A stretch of 64,000 bases of DNA from contig NZ_SCWF01000001.1 in assembly GCF_004359575.1 (NCBI RefSeq), forward strand, positions 62,001 to 126,000, given 5' to 3'. Shown piece after piece: positions 45,184-55,011 of the stretch (positions are counted from its first letter, which is position 1; each line of letters starts with the position of its first letter). The notes below the pieces were generated by a model, which made no database searches, was not told the DNA's origin, and saw nothing but the letters and a program-made list of their open reading frames with translations. Source of the stretch: Macrococcus bovicus (lineage in GTDB: Bacteria; Bacillota; Bacilli; Staphylococcales; Staphylococcaceae). The position numbers and the translations under genes are program-made.

Positions 45184-46161
45184 TCACAATTCCTTGATCA
45201 GCTTATAAATTTTTTTCTTGGCCTCAAAATCATGAATATTACAGATGACCATGATTTCATCAGCTCTCGGCAATTGACGGAGTGCTTCCTTCACATCAAC
45301 CGTATTGCCGATTATACAACGTCTGCGGTTTGCCTGAATAATCACCCGCTCTTTCTCGCTGTAGATCTTCTCGGCTACTTCTGCTGAGGTCGGCACGGTG
45401 GTATCCCGTCCGAGAGTGACATTTAACAGCCAGTGGTCCAGTATTTTTGCATGCTGCTCTGCCTCTGCCCTCGTCTCACAGCAGATGATGAAAAGGCAGA
45501 TAATTGCATGCGGCTTCTGCAGGACAGCTGATGGTTGAAACTCATCATAATAGGTGGTCAGGGCCTCGTCCATATGCTTCGGATTGATAAAGGCACCGAA
45601 GACAAAGCCGATACCTAATTTCGCTGCCCGCCTCGCCCCGTTCACCGTGAGTCCCAGTATATAGACCGGTGGCTGATGACTGATCCGTGGCCCGGCCTTC
45701 ACACTGCGGAAACGATGGTCTTTAGGTAAGCTGTTATGCATGAAGCCGATCAAATCCGTCAGCATTCTTGTATAGTCACGGTGTTTACTGTCAGCCCCAT
45801 CAGTCAGGGCGAGACGCGTCAGCTCCGTGCCACCCGGCGAGTTGCCGACACCTAAGTTGACACGGCCCGGAAACATCGCCTCTATTAGCTGTATCCTTTC
45901 AGCGATATTATACGGGCTATACTGCGGCAGGAGGATGCCGCCTGAACCCACTACAATTGACTCAGTGACGCTCAGAAGTCTCGTCATCATAATATCCGGG
46001 CTGTTGCTGATCAGACCTCTCGTATGGTGATGCTCCGCCACAAAGTAGCGCTTATAGCCCAGCTGCTCTGTCCATTTGACGAGCGCTATGGATTTCACAA
46101 GTGCTTCCTCCGGACTGTCACCACGTGATAGAGGCACCTGATCCAGGACGCTGAATTCCAT
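45184..46161 (-). CDS. LLM-class flavin-dependent oxidoreductase (luciferase-like)
   Basis: 325 residues from ATG 46161, overlapping the rlmL stop by one base (TAATG). Luciferase-like TIM barrel: LDQVPLSRGDSPEEAL at the start, FVAEHHHTRGLISNSPDIM and VGSGGILLPQYSPYNIAE are characteristic of MsnO8-type FMN-dependent monooxygenases. Uses reduced flavin; substrate unknown. Confidence 0.86.
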   Translation of the reverse strand: MEFSVLDQVPLSRGDSPEEALVKSIALVKWTEQLGYKRYFVAEHHHTRGLISNSPDIMMTRLLSVTESIVVGSGGILLPQYSPYNIAERIQLIEAMFPGRVNLGVGNSPGGTELTRLALTDGADSKHRDYTRMLTDLIGFMHNSLPKDHRFRSVKAGPRISHQPPVYILGLTVNGARRAAKLGIGFVFGAFINPKHMDEALTTYYDEFQPSAVLQKPHAIICLFIICCETRAEAEQHAKILDHWLLNVTLGRDTTVPTSAEVAEKIYSEKERVIIQANRRRCIIGNTVDVKEALRQLPRADEIMVICNIHDFEAKKKIYKLIKEL

Positions 46162-47279
46162 TATCTCTCGCCCCAGTACTGATAATACGTACACTCCAGA
46201 TAGCCATTGAAAAGTTTCCGTCGCTTAGTCGCTTTCTTACCGACCAGGACCTCAAATTCTTTGTAGCTGGTCATAATATAGAGCGACCATTTAGGATTCG
46301 CTTTTATCAGATCACCTAAATAGGTGTACATCGCTTCCACTTCACCGCGTTCACCGATCCGTTCACCGTAAGGCGGGTTACCGACGATAGCACCTTTCTC
46401 GGCATGCAGGGTCAGGTCATGGACATTCATCTGTTTGAACTTGATCAGCTCCCCGAAGCCGACTTCAGTCGCATTGTTCTTTGAGATCTGAATCATCTCA
46501 GGGTCGATATCGCTCGCTGTGATATCAATCTCTTTGTCGTAGAGCGCCTCGTTGTCTGCTTTGATACGTTCTTCCTCATACATCTCTTCAGGAATGATGT
46601 CCCATTCCTCACTGGCAAACTCACGGTTGAAGCCCGGCGCAATATTCTGTGCGATCATCGCCGCTTCAATCGCTATGGTACCAGAACCGCAGAAAGGGTC
46701 AATAAAAGGCGTATCCCCTGTCCAGTTTGATAATCTGACCAGTGCGGCAGCCAGCGTCTCCTTCATCGGGGCAGCCCCTTGAGCGAGACGATATCCTCGT
46801 TTATGCAGACCCGCACCCGATGTGTCGATCGTCAGCAGGACTTCATCTTTCAGGATAGCAACCTCCACTTTATAGAGCGCCCCGCTCTCATCAATCCATC
46901 CTTTGATATCATATGCTTTCTTCAGACGTTCGACGATTGCTTTCTTGACGATGGCCTGACAGTCCGGCACACTGAACAGCTTGGACTTCAGACTTTTGCC
47001 TGACACCGGGAATGATCCCTGCGGCCCGATGATATCCTCCCATGGCAGTGCTTTCGTCTGTTCGAAGAGCTGATCAAACGTCGTTGCGTAAAATCTGCCA
47101 ACCACAATCTTGACACGGTCTGCTGTTCTGAGCCAGAGGTTAGAACGTACAATTGCCCGGGCATCCCCTTCATAAAGAACACGTCCGTTTTCAGTTGTTG
47201 TTTCATAGCCAAGCTCATTGACCTCTTTCGCGACGACTGCTTCCAGCCCCATCGGTGAAGTAGCTAATAGTTGATACAT
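46161..47279 (-). CDS. THUMP-domain class I RNA methyltransferase (RlmL/YpsC family)
   Basis: 372 residues. N-terminal THUMP RNA-binding domain (about 1-160) and Rossmann methyltransferase (about 165-372) with SAM motif DPFCGSGTIAIEAA (about 189) and catalytic NPPYGERIG (about 299-307), typical of N2-guanine 23S rRNA methyltransferases. AAAGGAG precedes the ATG; a TTATGTAAACT motif lies just upstream. Confidence 0.9.
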   Translation of the reverse strand: MYQLLATSPMGLEAVVAKEVNELGYETTTENGRVLYEGDARAIVRSNLWLRTADRVKIVVGRFYATTFDQLFEQTKALPWEDIIGPQGSFPVSGKSLKSKLFSVPDCQAIVKKAIVERLKKAYDIKGWIDESGALYKVEVAILKDEVLLTIDTSGAGLHKRGYRLAQGAAPMKETLAAALVRLSNWTGDTPFIDPFCGSGTIAIEAAMIAQNIAPGFNREFASEEWDIIPEEMYEEERIKADNEALYDKEIDITASDIDPEMIQISKNNATEVGFGELIKFKQMNVHDLTLHAEKGAIVGNPPYGERIGERGEVEAMYTYLGDLIKANPKWSLYIMTSYKEFEVLVGKKATKRRKLFNGYLECTYYQYWGER

Positions 47280-47369
47280 AACAATCTCCTTTATTTTAAG
47301 TTTACATAATCATATTATTTTAAATTTATAAATTAAAATATCTCCATTTAATTCTACCATAAGCCATAA

Positions 47370-47394
47370 AAAAAGCCCTCCTTCACAGGAGGAC
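47370..47394 (-). terminator. Terminator of rnpB
   Basis: 8-bp stem (47375-47382 with 47387-47394) followed by a run of T on the minus strand. Confidence 0.82.
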
Positions 47395-47399
47395 TGCAC

Positions 47400-47790
47400 T
47401 AGAAAGATATCTCTGTAAGCCATGTTCTGTTCCTTAGTACTGCAATCGAGTCTAGTTACTCTCGTACGCCGGTGATAATCATCTGTCTGTAGATTACTCT
47501 ACCTCTTCTATACGTTCATTTCCGCTAGAAAAGTGCTCCTACCAAATTTGGATTGCTCACTCGAGGGGTTTACCGCGTTCCACCTTCTCCGTTTCCGGAC
47601 AAGCTACGTCACTGTGGCACTTTCAAATTACTCGGGCCATATCCAGAGGACTTAGGCCGTTTCACTGCCGTCAAATAAATGCCCTGGCTTATTGTTTCAC
47701 CAGGCACGATCACTACAGCCATCTCAGGCATGTGTGAGCATGGACTTTCCTCTATATTGCTATAGCGATTATCCGAGATATCTTTTAACT
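47400..47790 (-). ncRNA. rnpB: RNase P RNA, B-type
   Basis: On the minus strand the sequence has the universal RNase P core: GAGGAAAGTCCATGCTC near the 5' end (about 47752-47736), GAAACGGCC region, GGTAAACCCC near 47570, and the 3' P4 strand ACAGAACATGGCTTACAG near 47430-47413. About 385 nucleotides, the size of Bacillus-type RNase P RNA. The 5' and 3' ends pair (AGATATCTC / GAGATATCTT). Processes tRNA 5' ends with RnpA. Exact ends are approximate. Confidence 0.95.
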
Positions 47791-47796
47791 TAATGC

Positions 47797-47802
47797 ATTA
47801 TA
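47797..47802 (-). promoter_or_regulatory. rnpB -10 element
   Basis: TATAAT on the minus strand (47802-47797), about 7-10 bases before the 5' end of RNase P RNA. No clear -35 at the usual distance. Confidence 0.5.
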
Positions 47803-47822
47803 TCACAGTTAGGCCGGCAAGA

Positions 47823-48128
47823 CTACTTACCAAAGACCGCTTTTTCAAGATTTGAGATTCTTTTCAGCAGATCGTAGTTCTGGGAGCCGGAATCGCCTCT
47901 GCCTGTCGCGACCCGTATCCTTAAATCTTCTATCTCTTTTTTCAGCTTCTTATTTTCATCTGTCAGCTTCAGCAGCTGATGATTCATGTCCTCCATCTTC
48001 TGATAGTCGGATATGATATCATCCAGAAAACCGTCGACATCTTCAGGCTTGAACCCCCGAACCATCGCCCGTTCAAATTCTTTCTCGTAAATATCTTTTG
48101 CCGAGTACTTCAGCGTCATATCTTCCAT
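47823..48128 (-). CDS. gpsB: Cell-division regulator GpsB
   Basis: 101 residues from ATG 48128 (GGAGG eight bases before); the longer frame to 48233 overlaps ypsA. DivIVA-like N-terminal coiled coil ([35 protein letters not shown]) and a C-terminal segment [15 protein letters not shown] that forms the trimerisation helix. Coordinates division and PBP activity at the septum. Confidence 0.94.
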   Translation of the reverse strand: MEDMTLKYSAKDIYEKEFERAMVRGFKPEDVDGFLDDIISDYQKMEDMNHQLLKLTDENKKLKKEIEDLRIRVATGRGDSGSQNYDLLKRISNLEKAVFGK

Positions 48129-48132
48129 CCTG

Positions 48133-48687
48133 TCATCCTCCCCATTTCTCGCTTTGGTAGTCGTTGATAAAGACCGATAGATCGTCCATAGAAATGATAT
48201 CCATATTATAGTCACTCTCATTACTAAAATCAATCAGCTGACGTTTGAAGTATTTCGGGCTGCCCTCATGCTCCTCATCATAGAAGAGCAGTGTTCCTTC
48301 AGTATTCTCCAGTATGAACTGTGTCGCTTCCCTGAACATATAGCCGCCCGCATAGGCCTGCTGATAAACAGACGTCACAAAATCGGCCTGACTGATGATC
48401 CGGTCATAGTAGAGCTGGTTCTCTTCATTCCATTTTGCTGTGTGCTCGAGAAAAGGTGTGATGACCGCCAGTTTCAGCTGATAGTTCTTCTTCAGCCTGA
48501 TCGCCACTTCCCCTGCCCAGAGCTCTGTGCCGAGCATGCCGCTGATAATGACCCATTCCAGCCCCTCTTCGGCATATTGTCTGATGCGTTCCTGGAGATA
48601 GAGCTTAATAAATCTCACTTCAGGCTGATTGTTCTTGAATATCTGAAGCTCAAAAGGCTTATAGCCTGTCACATACAGGGATTTCAT
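48133..48687 (-). CDS. ypsA: YpsA family SLOG-domain protein (DUF1273)
   Basis: 184 residues. Rossmann-like SLOG fold: [13 protein letters not shown] at the start, [18 protein letters not shown] and [12 protein letters not shown] with [16 protein letters not shown]. Possibly binds a nucleotide or ADP-ribose-related ligand. In B. subtilis YpsA influences cell division and stress. Overlaps yppE (ATGA) and precedes gpsB by 4 bases. Confidence 0.88.
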   Translation of the reverse strand: MKSLYVTGYKPFELQIFKNNQPEVRFIKLYLQERIRQYAEEGLEWVIISGMLGTELWAGEVAIRLKKNYQLKLAVITPFLEHTAKWNEENQLYYDRIISQADFVTSVYQQAYAGGYMFREATQFILENTEGTLLFYDEEHEGSPKYFKRQLIDFSNESDYNMDIISMDDLSVFINDYQSEKWGG

Positions 48688-49010
48688 AGTTTGCGCTCTA
48701 AATAGTGAAGATCATGCTGCACGGCCTTAAACTTATCCAGGAAGACTTTTTTACTTGTCTTATCAAAAAAGCAGTCAACCGACAGCTCCCTCAGATGCAG
48801 AACGAGCAGCTGCAGTTTCAGCTCATTCATTAACGGTAGCTTCAGAATAGCCTCCTTAATGTCATCAAGCTGAGCTAGATGCCGGTCCACACGCTCTGTG
48901 AACGGCTGGATATCCAGAACGAAATTATATTCCTTGCCATTTTTAGCGGCATTGAAAAATGTTTCTATCTTTACTAAATCCTCATTCAGTGGTTTAATAT
49001 AATCTTGCAA
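48684..49010 (-). CDS. yppE: YppE-like protein (DUF1798)
   Basis: 108 residues, a four-helix cytosolic protein with the DUF1798 pattern (YNFVLDIQPFTERVD, LLVLHLRELSVDCFF). Function unknown. First of yppE-ypsA-gpsB, divergent from recU. Confidence 0.75.
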   Translation of the reverse strand: MQDYIKPLNEDLVKIETFFNAAKNGKEYNFVLDIQPFTERVDRHLAQLDDIKEAILKLPLMNELKLQLLVLHLRELSVDCFFDKTSKKVFLDKFKAVQHDLHYLERKL

Positions 49011-49086
49011 TTCAGGGCACGTCCCTTCAGAAATATGGTAAAATTAGCTGTAATCCCATCATACTAAAAAATCAGGAAGTTACAAA

Positions 49087-49698
49087 ATGGTAAATTATCC
49101 GAACGGAAAAAAACATCCGTCTAAAGACTTAGTTACAACAGGACGTGAAAAGCGTAAGATAAACTATGGCAGGCGCGGCATGGTTTTCGAGGAGGCCATC
49201 GATGCCTCCAATCAATACTATCTGACTGAACATCTGGCAGTGATTCATAAGCGTCCGACGCCTGTGCAGATTGTTAAAGTGGATTATCCAAAACGTAGTA
49301 AAGCCGTGATCACTGAAGCTTACTTCAAGACACCTTCTACTACCGATTATAATGGTATCTATAAAGGAAAGTATCTGGACTTTGAAGCAAAGGAAACACA
49401 GAATAAGACCAGCTTCCCGCTCGTCAACATTCACGCCCATCAAGTCGAGCATATGCGGGCGGTAATCGAACAGGGGGGGATCTGCTTTCTGCTGATTCAT
49501 TTCGCCGTCTTAAATGAAGTCTACCTGCTGCCTTTCGTCCCCTTCTATCACTACTGGCAACGGATGATGGCGGGCGGACGCAAATCAATGACATTAACAG
49601 AAATCCGAAACGATGGTATATTAGTACCAAACGGTTTCAGGCCGAGACTTGACTATCTCGCCGCTTTATCTTTATCAGATGAGAGTGAGGAAAAATAA
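49087..49698 (+). CDS. recU: Holliday junction resolvase RecU
   Basis: 203 residues, normal length. Metal-dependent nuclease fold: GKYLDFEAKETQ (about residues 96-107, catalytic Asp, Glu and Lys), preceded by ITEAYFKTPSTTDYNGIY. Resolves Holliday junctions and modulates RecA. Overlaps pbp2 by one base (TAATG), as in staphylococci. Confidence 0.95.
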   Translation: MVNYPNGKKHPSKDLVTTGREKRKINYGRRGMVFEEAIDASNQYYLTEHLAVIHKRPTPVQIVKVDYPKRSKAVITEAYFKTPSTTDYNGIYKGKYLDFEAKETQNKTSFPLVNIHAHQVEHMRAVIEQGGICFLLIHFAVLNEVYLLPFVPFYHYWQRMMAGGRKSMTLTEIRNDGILVPNGFRPRLDYLAALSLSDESEEK

Positions 49699-52016
49699 TG
49701 GCAACAACTAAATCCAAGAAACGCAACGTAAAGAAAACAATCCTTCAGATTCTCGGAGGACTTGTCATTGCTTTCGCCGCTGTAATGGTACTCGCTATCG
49801 GCCTGTTCCTTTATTACGCGTGGAAAGCACCTTCATTTAATGAGGCAAACTTACGTGATCAGTTACCCACCAAAATCTATGACAAGAACAACCAGCTCGC
49901 CACTGTGCTCTATATGGGGCAGCGCAGAGAAGAGGTTAAATTTGCCGACATCCCGGACCAGATGAGAAATGCTGTCCTTGCGACAGAGGATAACCGTTTC
50001 TATGAACACGGTGCAATTGACTTCAAACGTCTGACAGGTGCCGTCCTTAAAAATATCACAGGCGGCTTCGGCTCACAGGGTGCCTCCACTTTAACCCAGC
50101 AGGTCGTGAAACGTTCATTCCTGACCGATAAGAAATCAATTGAACGGAAAGCGCAGGAAGCCTATCTGTCCTACAGATTAGAGCAGGAGTACGACAAGAA
50201 CCAGATCTTCGAGATGTACATGAATAAAATCTATTATTCAGACGGTATTTATGGTGTTAAAACAGCAGCCAAATATTACTTCAACAAAGACCTGAAAGAC
50301 CTGACGCTTGCTGAGTCTGCTTATCTGGCAGGACTGCCGCAGATCCCTAATATGTATAATATTTACGATCACCCCGAGGCAGCTGAAAAACGGAAAGACA
50401 CCGTCCTCTATCTGATGAACCGTCATAACCGCATCACACAGGAACAGATGAAAGAGGCGCAGGCACAGGATCTGCATGCCAATCTGGTTCCCCGTACCGC
50501 GGCTGAGCGTCAGAACATCGATCAGAATGACCCGGTCTACGCTTCCTATGTCAACATCATCAAGCAGGAAATTAAAAGCAACAAGGAATTTAAAGGTCAA
50601 TCACTCAGTGATATCCTGACCAGCGGCTTAAGCATCTACACCAATATGGATGCCAATGTCCAGAAAACCCTGCAGAACAATGTAGACAACCTGGCCGTCT
50701 ACAAAAATAAAGACCAGCAGGCTGCCGCTACTATCCTGGATACCAAAACGGGTGGACTGGTTGCCATCTCTGGCGGCCGCGGCTATCAGGACGTTGTCGA
50801 CCGTAACCTGGCGACTGATCCCCATGCAGTAGGTTCAATCATTAAGCCTATCCTTGATTACGGCCCAGTGATCGAAGGTCTGAAATATCCGACGAGCACT
50901 CAGATACAGGATGAAAGCGTGCTGGATATCAACGGCAGCGAATTCCGTAACTATGATACGCTCAGTCACGGTAATGTGACCATGCGTGAAGCACTGAGAA
51001 AAAGTTACAACATTCCAGCGCTGAAAATGTTCCAGACTTCGCAGTCTCAGCTCGGCTACGATGCTCCTGCCAACTTTGCGAAAAAAGTGAACTTAAACTA
51101 TGACAATCCGGATCTCGGCCCTGCTGAAGCACTCGGTGGCGGCGCTTCAGAATTCTCAACGACACAAATGGCTGCAGCCTTCTCTGCCTTCGGTAACAAT
51201 GGCGTCTACAACGAGGCACATGCGATTCGCAAAGTCGTGACACAAGATGACCAGACCATCACATTCAGTCATACGACCAGAAAAGCGATGGAAGATTATA
51301 CCGCTTACATGATCACCGATATCCTGAAAGATGTCTTTACAGCAGACGGTACTGCTCCTGGTATGGCCCCTGCTGGTGTCAACTTCGCCGGCAAAACAGG
51401 GACAGCGACTTACGGCGATGAAGTTTATCAGAAATATAATCTGCCGAGCTCTGCGGCAAAAGATGTCTGGATATCCGGTTATTCACCGCAGTACACGATG
51501 ACCGTCTGGATGGGCTTCACTAAAATCGCACAATACGGCGAGAACTCATTCGTAGGACATGTGGAACAGGCATTACCACAATCACTCTTTAAAGCTGTAA
51601 TGACAGAAGTCAGTCCGATAGATGGTCAGGACTTCCAGAAACCTGATTCAGTGACCGAAATCGGCAATGAACTTCAAGTCAACGACGGCGAAACAACTAA
51701 ACAGATCACTTCTTCAGAAGTCAAAACAGAAGCTGCAGGTACCCCGGTACCTGCAGCCTCTGTTACAGATACGCCTAATATACCGGTCACAACAGACCTG
51801 CCGGCCACTGAACGAGTAACGACAGAAGTCATGACGACAGAGAAACCGACGACCGAACCACCGACCACTGAGAAACCGGCAACTGAAAAGGTGACGACTG
51901 AAAAGGTGACGACTGAACTACCGACGACCGCTGCACCGGCAACCACGGTACCGACGACTGAAGCGACGCGTTCAGCAGCACCTGTCACAGAAGCACCTAA
52001 AGAAAAAGCCTCATAA
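49698..52016 (+). CDS. pbp2: Class A penicillin-binding protein 2 (bifunctional)
   Basis: 772 residues. N-terminal basic cytosolic tail, membrane helix (about 15-38), GT51 transglycosylase (ATEDNRFYEHG about 95, GASTLTQQVVKR about 131) and transpeptidase with SxxK in GSIIKP (about 395), SYN (about 435) and KTGT (about 566). Builds and crosslinks glycan strands outside the cell. The last ~70 residues are an unusual Thr/Glu/Pro-rich tail of TTEKP/TTEPP/ATEKV-like repeats. Coupled to recU. Confidence 0.95.
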   Translation: MATTKSKKRNVKKTILQILGGLVIAFAAVMVLAIGLFLYYAWKAPSFNEANLRDQLPTKIYDKNNQLATVLYMGQRREEVKFADIPDQMRNAVLATEDNRFYEHGAIDFKRLTGAVLKNITGGFGSQGASTLTQQVVKRSFLTDKKSIERKAQEAYLSYRLEQEYDKNQIFEMYMNKIYYSDGIYGVKTAAKYYFNKDLKDLTLAESAYLAGLPQIPNMYNIYDHPEAAEKRKDTVLYLMNRHNRITQEQMKEAQAQDLHANLVPRTAAERQNIDQNDPVYASYVNIIKQEIKSNKEFKGQSLSDILTSGLSIYTNMDANVQKTLQNNVDNLAVYKNKDQQAAATILDTKTGGLVAISGGRGYQDVVDRNLATDPHAVGSIIKPILDYGPVIEGLKYPTSTQIQDESVLDINGSEFRNYDTLSHGNVTMREALRKSYNIPALKMFQTSQSQLGYDAPANFAKKVNLNYDNPDLGPAEALGGGASEFSTTQMAAAFSAFGNNGVYNEAHAIRKVVTQDDQTITFSHTTRKAMEDYTAYMITDILKDVFTADGTAPGMAPAGVNFAGKTGTATYGDEVYQKYNLPSSAAKDVWISGYSPQYTMTVWMGFTKIAQYGENSFVGHVEQALPQSLFKAVMTEVSPIDGQDFQKPDSVTEIGNELQVNDGETTKQITSSEVKTEAAGTPVPAASVTDTPNIPVTTDLPATERVTTEVMTTEKPTTEPPTTEKPATEKVTTEKVTTELPTTAAPATTVPTTEATRSAAPVTEAPKEKAS
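51800..51965 (+). repeat. Degenerate TTEKP-type repeats in pbp2
   Basis: Successive ACGAC(T/C)GA(A/G) units encode (T/A)TE(K/P/V/L)(P/V) about ten times. Such tracts vary in length by slippage. Confidence 0.7.
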
Positions 52017-52048
52017 AAAAGAGCCTATCATTCGATAGGCTCTTTTTT
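52015..52048. terminator. Bidirectional terminator between pbp2 and ypoC
   Basis: 15-bp perfect stem (52015-52029 with 52034-52048), four-base loop, A/T tracts on both sides. Confidence 0.9.
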
Positions 52049-52369
52049 AGCTTTTCTGTTATCTCTTATCTTCTTGATAGCGGCCAGCTTCTTGACCTCG
52101 GACCGCATCGTCTTCATCTGCTGATAACGCATAAAATGAAAACTATTCGCTGAAATAAAGTCAATCCGTTCTGCAGCATTGAGCGGTTTATAGGCCAGCT
52201 GTTCGATTTGAGTGACATCGACAGGCTGCTCATTGACCTCAAATAAATATGTGATCAGCGCCTCTTTGTACTGGTCCAGTAAGACTAACCCCCTGTCACT
52301 CTGCATCGCTTTGTCATCCGCCAGTGCGTCCAGCTGTTCTTCAAGCGACTCAAAAAATGCCTCATTCAT
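52028..52369 (-). CDS. ypoC: YpoC-like protein
   Basis: 113 residues from ATG 52369; the stop lies in the shared terminator. Helical, basic C-terminus (IRDNRKAKK). Sequence and position between nth and pbp2 match YpoC of bacilli and staphylococci. Function unknown. Start overlaps the end of nth. Confidence 0.7.
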   Translation of the reverse strand: MNEAFFESLEEQLDALADDKAMQSDRGLVLLDQYKEALITYLFEVNEQPVDVTQIEQLAYKPLNAAERIDFISANSFHFMRYQQMKTMRSEVKKLAAIKKIRDNRKAKKEPIE

Positions 52370-53021
52370 CACCGATTATCACCTTCTTTCTTTTCTTCCC
52401 TTCACGGCAGTCACTCAGCAGCGGACATACATTACATTTCGGATTTTTGGCGGTACAGTGATAGCGGCCAAAGAAAATAAGCTGATGATGTGTTTTTGTC
52501 CAGCGTTCCCTAGGCACTTGACGACACAGGGTCGTTTCCACTTCTGTGACATTATCCTTCCAGCGGCAGATTCCAAGCCTTTTAGAAACGCGTTCAACGT
52601 GCGTATCAACTGCCAGAGCCGGTACACCGAATGCCACAGAGACGACGACATTCGCCGTCTTCCGGCCGACGCCTGGCAGCTTGACAAGCTGAGCATGCTC
52701 TTTTGGCACCTGCCCGTCATATTCATCCAGCAGGATGCGGCAGAGCGCCTGAATGTTCTTGGCCTTGTTGCGATAAAGACCGATCGAACGGATATCTGTC
52801 ATCAGTTCTTCCAGGGGCACATTCAGATAATCCGCCGGCGTATGATATTTTTCAAACAGTGACGCTGTTACTCTGTTGACTGTCGCATCTGTACACTGTG
52901 CTGACAGCAGGACAGCGATGGTCAAGTCGAATGGATTGCGGTAATTCAGCTCGCACTCGGCATCCGGATACATGTCAGCGATGACATCAAGAAGCTCGAG
53001 TGTCTTCTTTTTACTTAGCAT
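52362..53021 (-). CDS. nth: Endonuclease III
   Basis: 219 residues. Bifunctional DNA glycosylase/AP lyase. HhH motif with catalytic Lys in LPGVGRKTANVV (about 121) and Asp in ALAVDTHVER (about 139); 4Fe-4S cluster ligands in the last third (C-x6-C-x2-C-x5-C: HCTAKNPKCNVCPLLSDC). GGAG before the ATG. Overlaps dnaD by 11 bases. Confidence 0.95.
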   Translation of the reverse strand: MLSKKKTLELLDVIADMYPDAECELNYRNPFDLTIAVLLSAQCTDATVNRVTASLFEKYHTPADYLNVPLEELMTDIRSIGLYRNKAKNIQALCRILLDEYDGQVPKEHAQLVKLPGVGRKTANVVVSVAFGVPALAVDTHVERVSKRLGICRWKDNVTEVETTLCRQVPRERWTKTHHQLIFFGRYHCTAKNPKCNVCPLLSDCREGKKRKKVIIGDE

Positions 53022-53664
53022 ATGGATTCTCTCCGTTCACCCAGTCAAACACCGGAAAGTTTTCAATCGTTTTGGTCATTTTGCGGCCGGTCTTGAAATC
53101 GTTGCTGACCGTCTTGGAATCATCAATCGTCTTGACATTCCGCTTCTGCCAGTTCAGCAGGATACGGTCGATATACTTAAAGCTGAGCTTATCATGCGAT
53201 ACCGCTTCATCGAGCGCAGCCTGAATGATATCCAGCGAATGATGGTCACTATCCAGCCAGTGATTGAGTGTCTGCATCTCTATAGGCGTCAGCGGCCTGC
53301 TGAACGCGACTTCAAAGCGTTCGAAGAGGGTATTGAAACTCAGCTCATGGCTGACTGTCTGCGCCTGATAACGGGCTTGCAGCTGACGGTCCAGCGGTTC
53401 AAGTGAAATGATTTCACTGTACTGCTGATGGCTGTGGTCGACATGTATCGCGATCAGGTCCTTCTGAATCAGCCCTTGAATCTGCGCAGCCACCTGCTCT
53501 GTCGTTAAGGACATCTCATCTGCCAGTTCCTTGAATCCAGGCATCTCCTTGCCGTCAAACTGCATCAGCTTAAGCAGCACGACCAGCTCTGTTTCATTCA
53601 TATTTAAGTGCCGGTAATCCTTCAACAGAATATGCGGCACTGCTAGATGTTGATTGATAAGCAT
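53011..53664 (-). CDS. dnaD: DNA replication protein DnaD
   Basis: 217 residues. N-terminal winged helix (about 1-100) and C-terminal DnaD/DnaB_2 domain with the YxxxI-type motif near FKYIDRILLNWQKRNVKT. Primosome component for replication initiation and restart. Follows the asnS terminator, so it may have its own promoter; coupled to nth. Confidence 0.93.
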   Translation of the reverse strand: MLINQHLAVPHILLKDYRHLNMNETELVVLLKLMQFDGKEMPGFKELADEMSLTTEQVAAQIQGLIQKDLIAIHVDHSHQQYSEIISLEPLDRQLQARYQAQTVSHELSFNTLFERFEVAFSRPLTPIEMQTLNHWLDSDHHSLDIIQAALDEAVSHDKLSFKYIDRILLNWQKRNVKTIDDSKTVSNDFKTGRKMTKTIENFPVFDWVNGENPYAK

Positions 53665-53681
53665 ACTCTCACCTACAAGAA

Positions 53682-53703
53682 AACGCTAACGATTGTTAGC
53701 GTT
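53682..53703 (-). terminator. Terminator between asnS and dnaD
   Basis: 9-bp perfect stem (53682-53690 with 53695-53703), four-base loop and TTTTCTT on the minus strand. Confidence 0.78.
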
Positions 53704-53710
53704 GTGATTT

Positions 53711-55009
53711 TTATGGATAAAGTCTGTTCAGAAGACGTGGGAACGGACTTGTTTCTCTGACATGTTCAACACCAGAAATCCAGGCTACTGTTCTTTCCAG
53801 ACCGAGACCGAAACCTGAATGCGGCACACTGCCGTATTTCCGGAGATCCGTATAGTATGAATAAGCCGCCGGATCAAGATGATGTTCTTTCAGACGGGCT
53901 TCCAGAAGTTCAAGATCGTTGATACGCTCTGAACCTCCGATGATTTCACCGTAGCCTTCCGGTGCGATCAAGTCTGCACATTTCACGGTACCTTCTTCTT
54001 CCGGATTCGGTTCCATGTAGAACGGCTTGATTTGAGTCGGATAGTTGACGATAAAGACTGGCAGGTCAAAATGATTGGCGATCGCTGTCTCATGCGGCGC
54101 ACCGAAATCATCGCCCCATTCAATATCATCGAAGTTCATTTCCTTAAGCATCTTGATTGCATCGGTATAAGTGATACGCGGGAACGGCGCCTTCACTTTC
54201 TCCAGTTTCTCCGTATCACGGCCGAGAAGCTTAAGATCAAGCTGACAGTTCTTCAGGACGGACTGAACGATATAGCTGACGTAGTCTTCCTGTACTTTCA
54301 GGCTGTCTTCATGCTCATAGAAGGCCATTTCCGGCTCAATCATCCAGAACTCAATTAAGTGACGGCGCGTTTTCGACTTCTCAGCACGGAACGTCGGGCC
54401 GAATGAGAAGACTTTGCCGTGTGCCATCGCTGCCGCTTCCATATACAGCTGACCACTCTGTGAGAGGAAGGCATCTTCATCGAAGTACTTCGTATGGAAG
54501 AGTTCACTTGTCCCTTCAGGCGCACTGCCTGTCAGAATAGGCGGGTCAATCTTAGTGAAGCCTTCATTGTTGAAGAACTCATAAGTCGCACGGATGATTT
54601 CATTTCTGATCTTCATGACGGCATGCTGACGTTTTGAACGCAGCCACAGGTGGCGGTGGTCCATCAGGAAGTCTGTACCATGGGCTTTCGGTGTAATCGG
54701 ATAATCCACTGCCTCATGGATGATTTCAAGATCCGTCACTTCCATCTCATAGCCGAAGTCAGAGCGGTCATCTTCCTTGATGACACCTGTAATATAGAGG
54801 GAAGTCTCCTGAGTCATGCCTTTTGCCACTTTAAAGAGTTCTTCACCGATATCTTCTTTCACCACAACTGCCTGCATAAATCCTGTGCCATCGCGCAACT
54901 GCAGGAATGCAATTTTACCGCTGGAACGTTTGTTTAAAATCCAGGCACCAATCGTGACTGTCTGACCGACAAAATCGGACGACTGATTAATAGTAATTTT
55001 ATCTGCCAT
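53711..55009 (-). CDS. asnS: Asparagine-tRNA ligase
   Basis: 432 residues. OB-fold anticodon-binding domain (about 1-110) followed by a class II catalytic domain: motif 2 around [20 protein letters not shown] (about 205-225) and motif 3 [15 protein letters not shown] (about 400-414). Distinguished from aspartyl enzyme by length and close likeness to bacillary AsnS. 2 bases after aspB; no T-box was seen because aspB is directly upstream. Confidence 0.93.
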   Translation of the reverse strand: MADKITINQSSDFVGQTVTIGAWILNKRSSGKIAFLQLRDGTGFMQAVVVKEDIGEELFKVAKGMTQETSLYITGVIKEDDRSDFGYEMEVTDLEIIHEAVDYPITPKAHGTDFLMDHRHLWLRSKRQHAVMKIRNEIIRATYEFFNNEGFTKIDPPILTGSAPEGTSELFHTKYFDEDAFLSQSGQLYMEAAAMAHGKVFSFGPTFRAEKSKTRRHLIEFWMIEPEMAFYEHEDSLKVQEDYVSYIVQSVLKNCQLDLKLLGRDTEKLEKVKAPFPRITYTDAIKMLKEMNFDDIEWGDDFGAPHETAIANHFDLPVFIVNYPTQIKPFYMEPNPEEEGTVKCADLIAPEGYGEIIGGSERINDLELLEARLKEHHLDPAAYSYYTDLRKYGSVPHSGFGLGLERTVAWISGVEHVRETSPFPRLLNRLYP

Positions 55010-55011
55010 GT

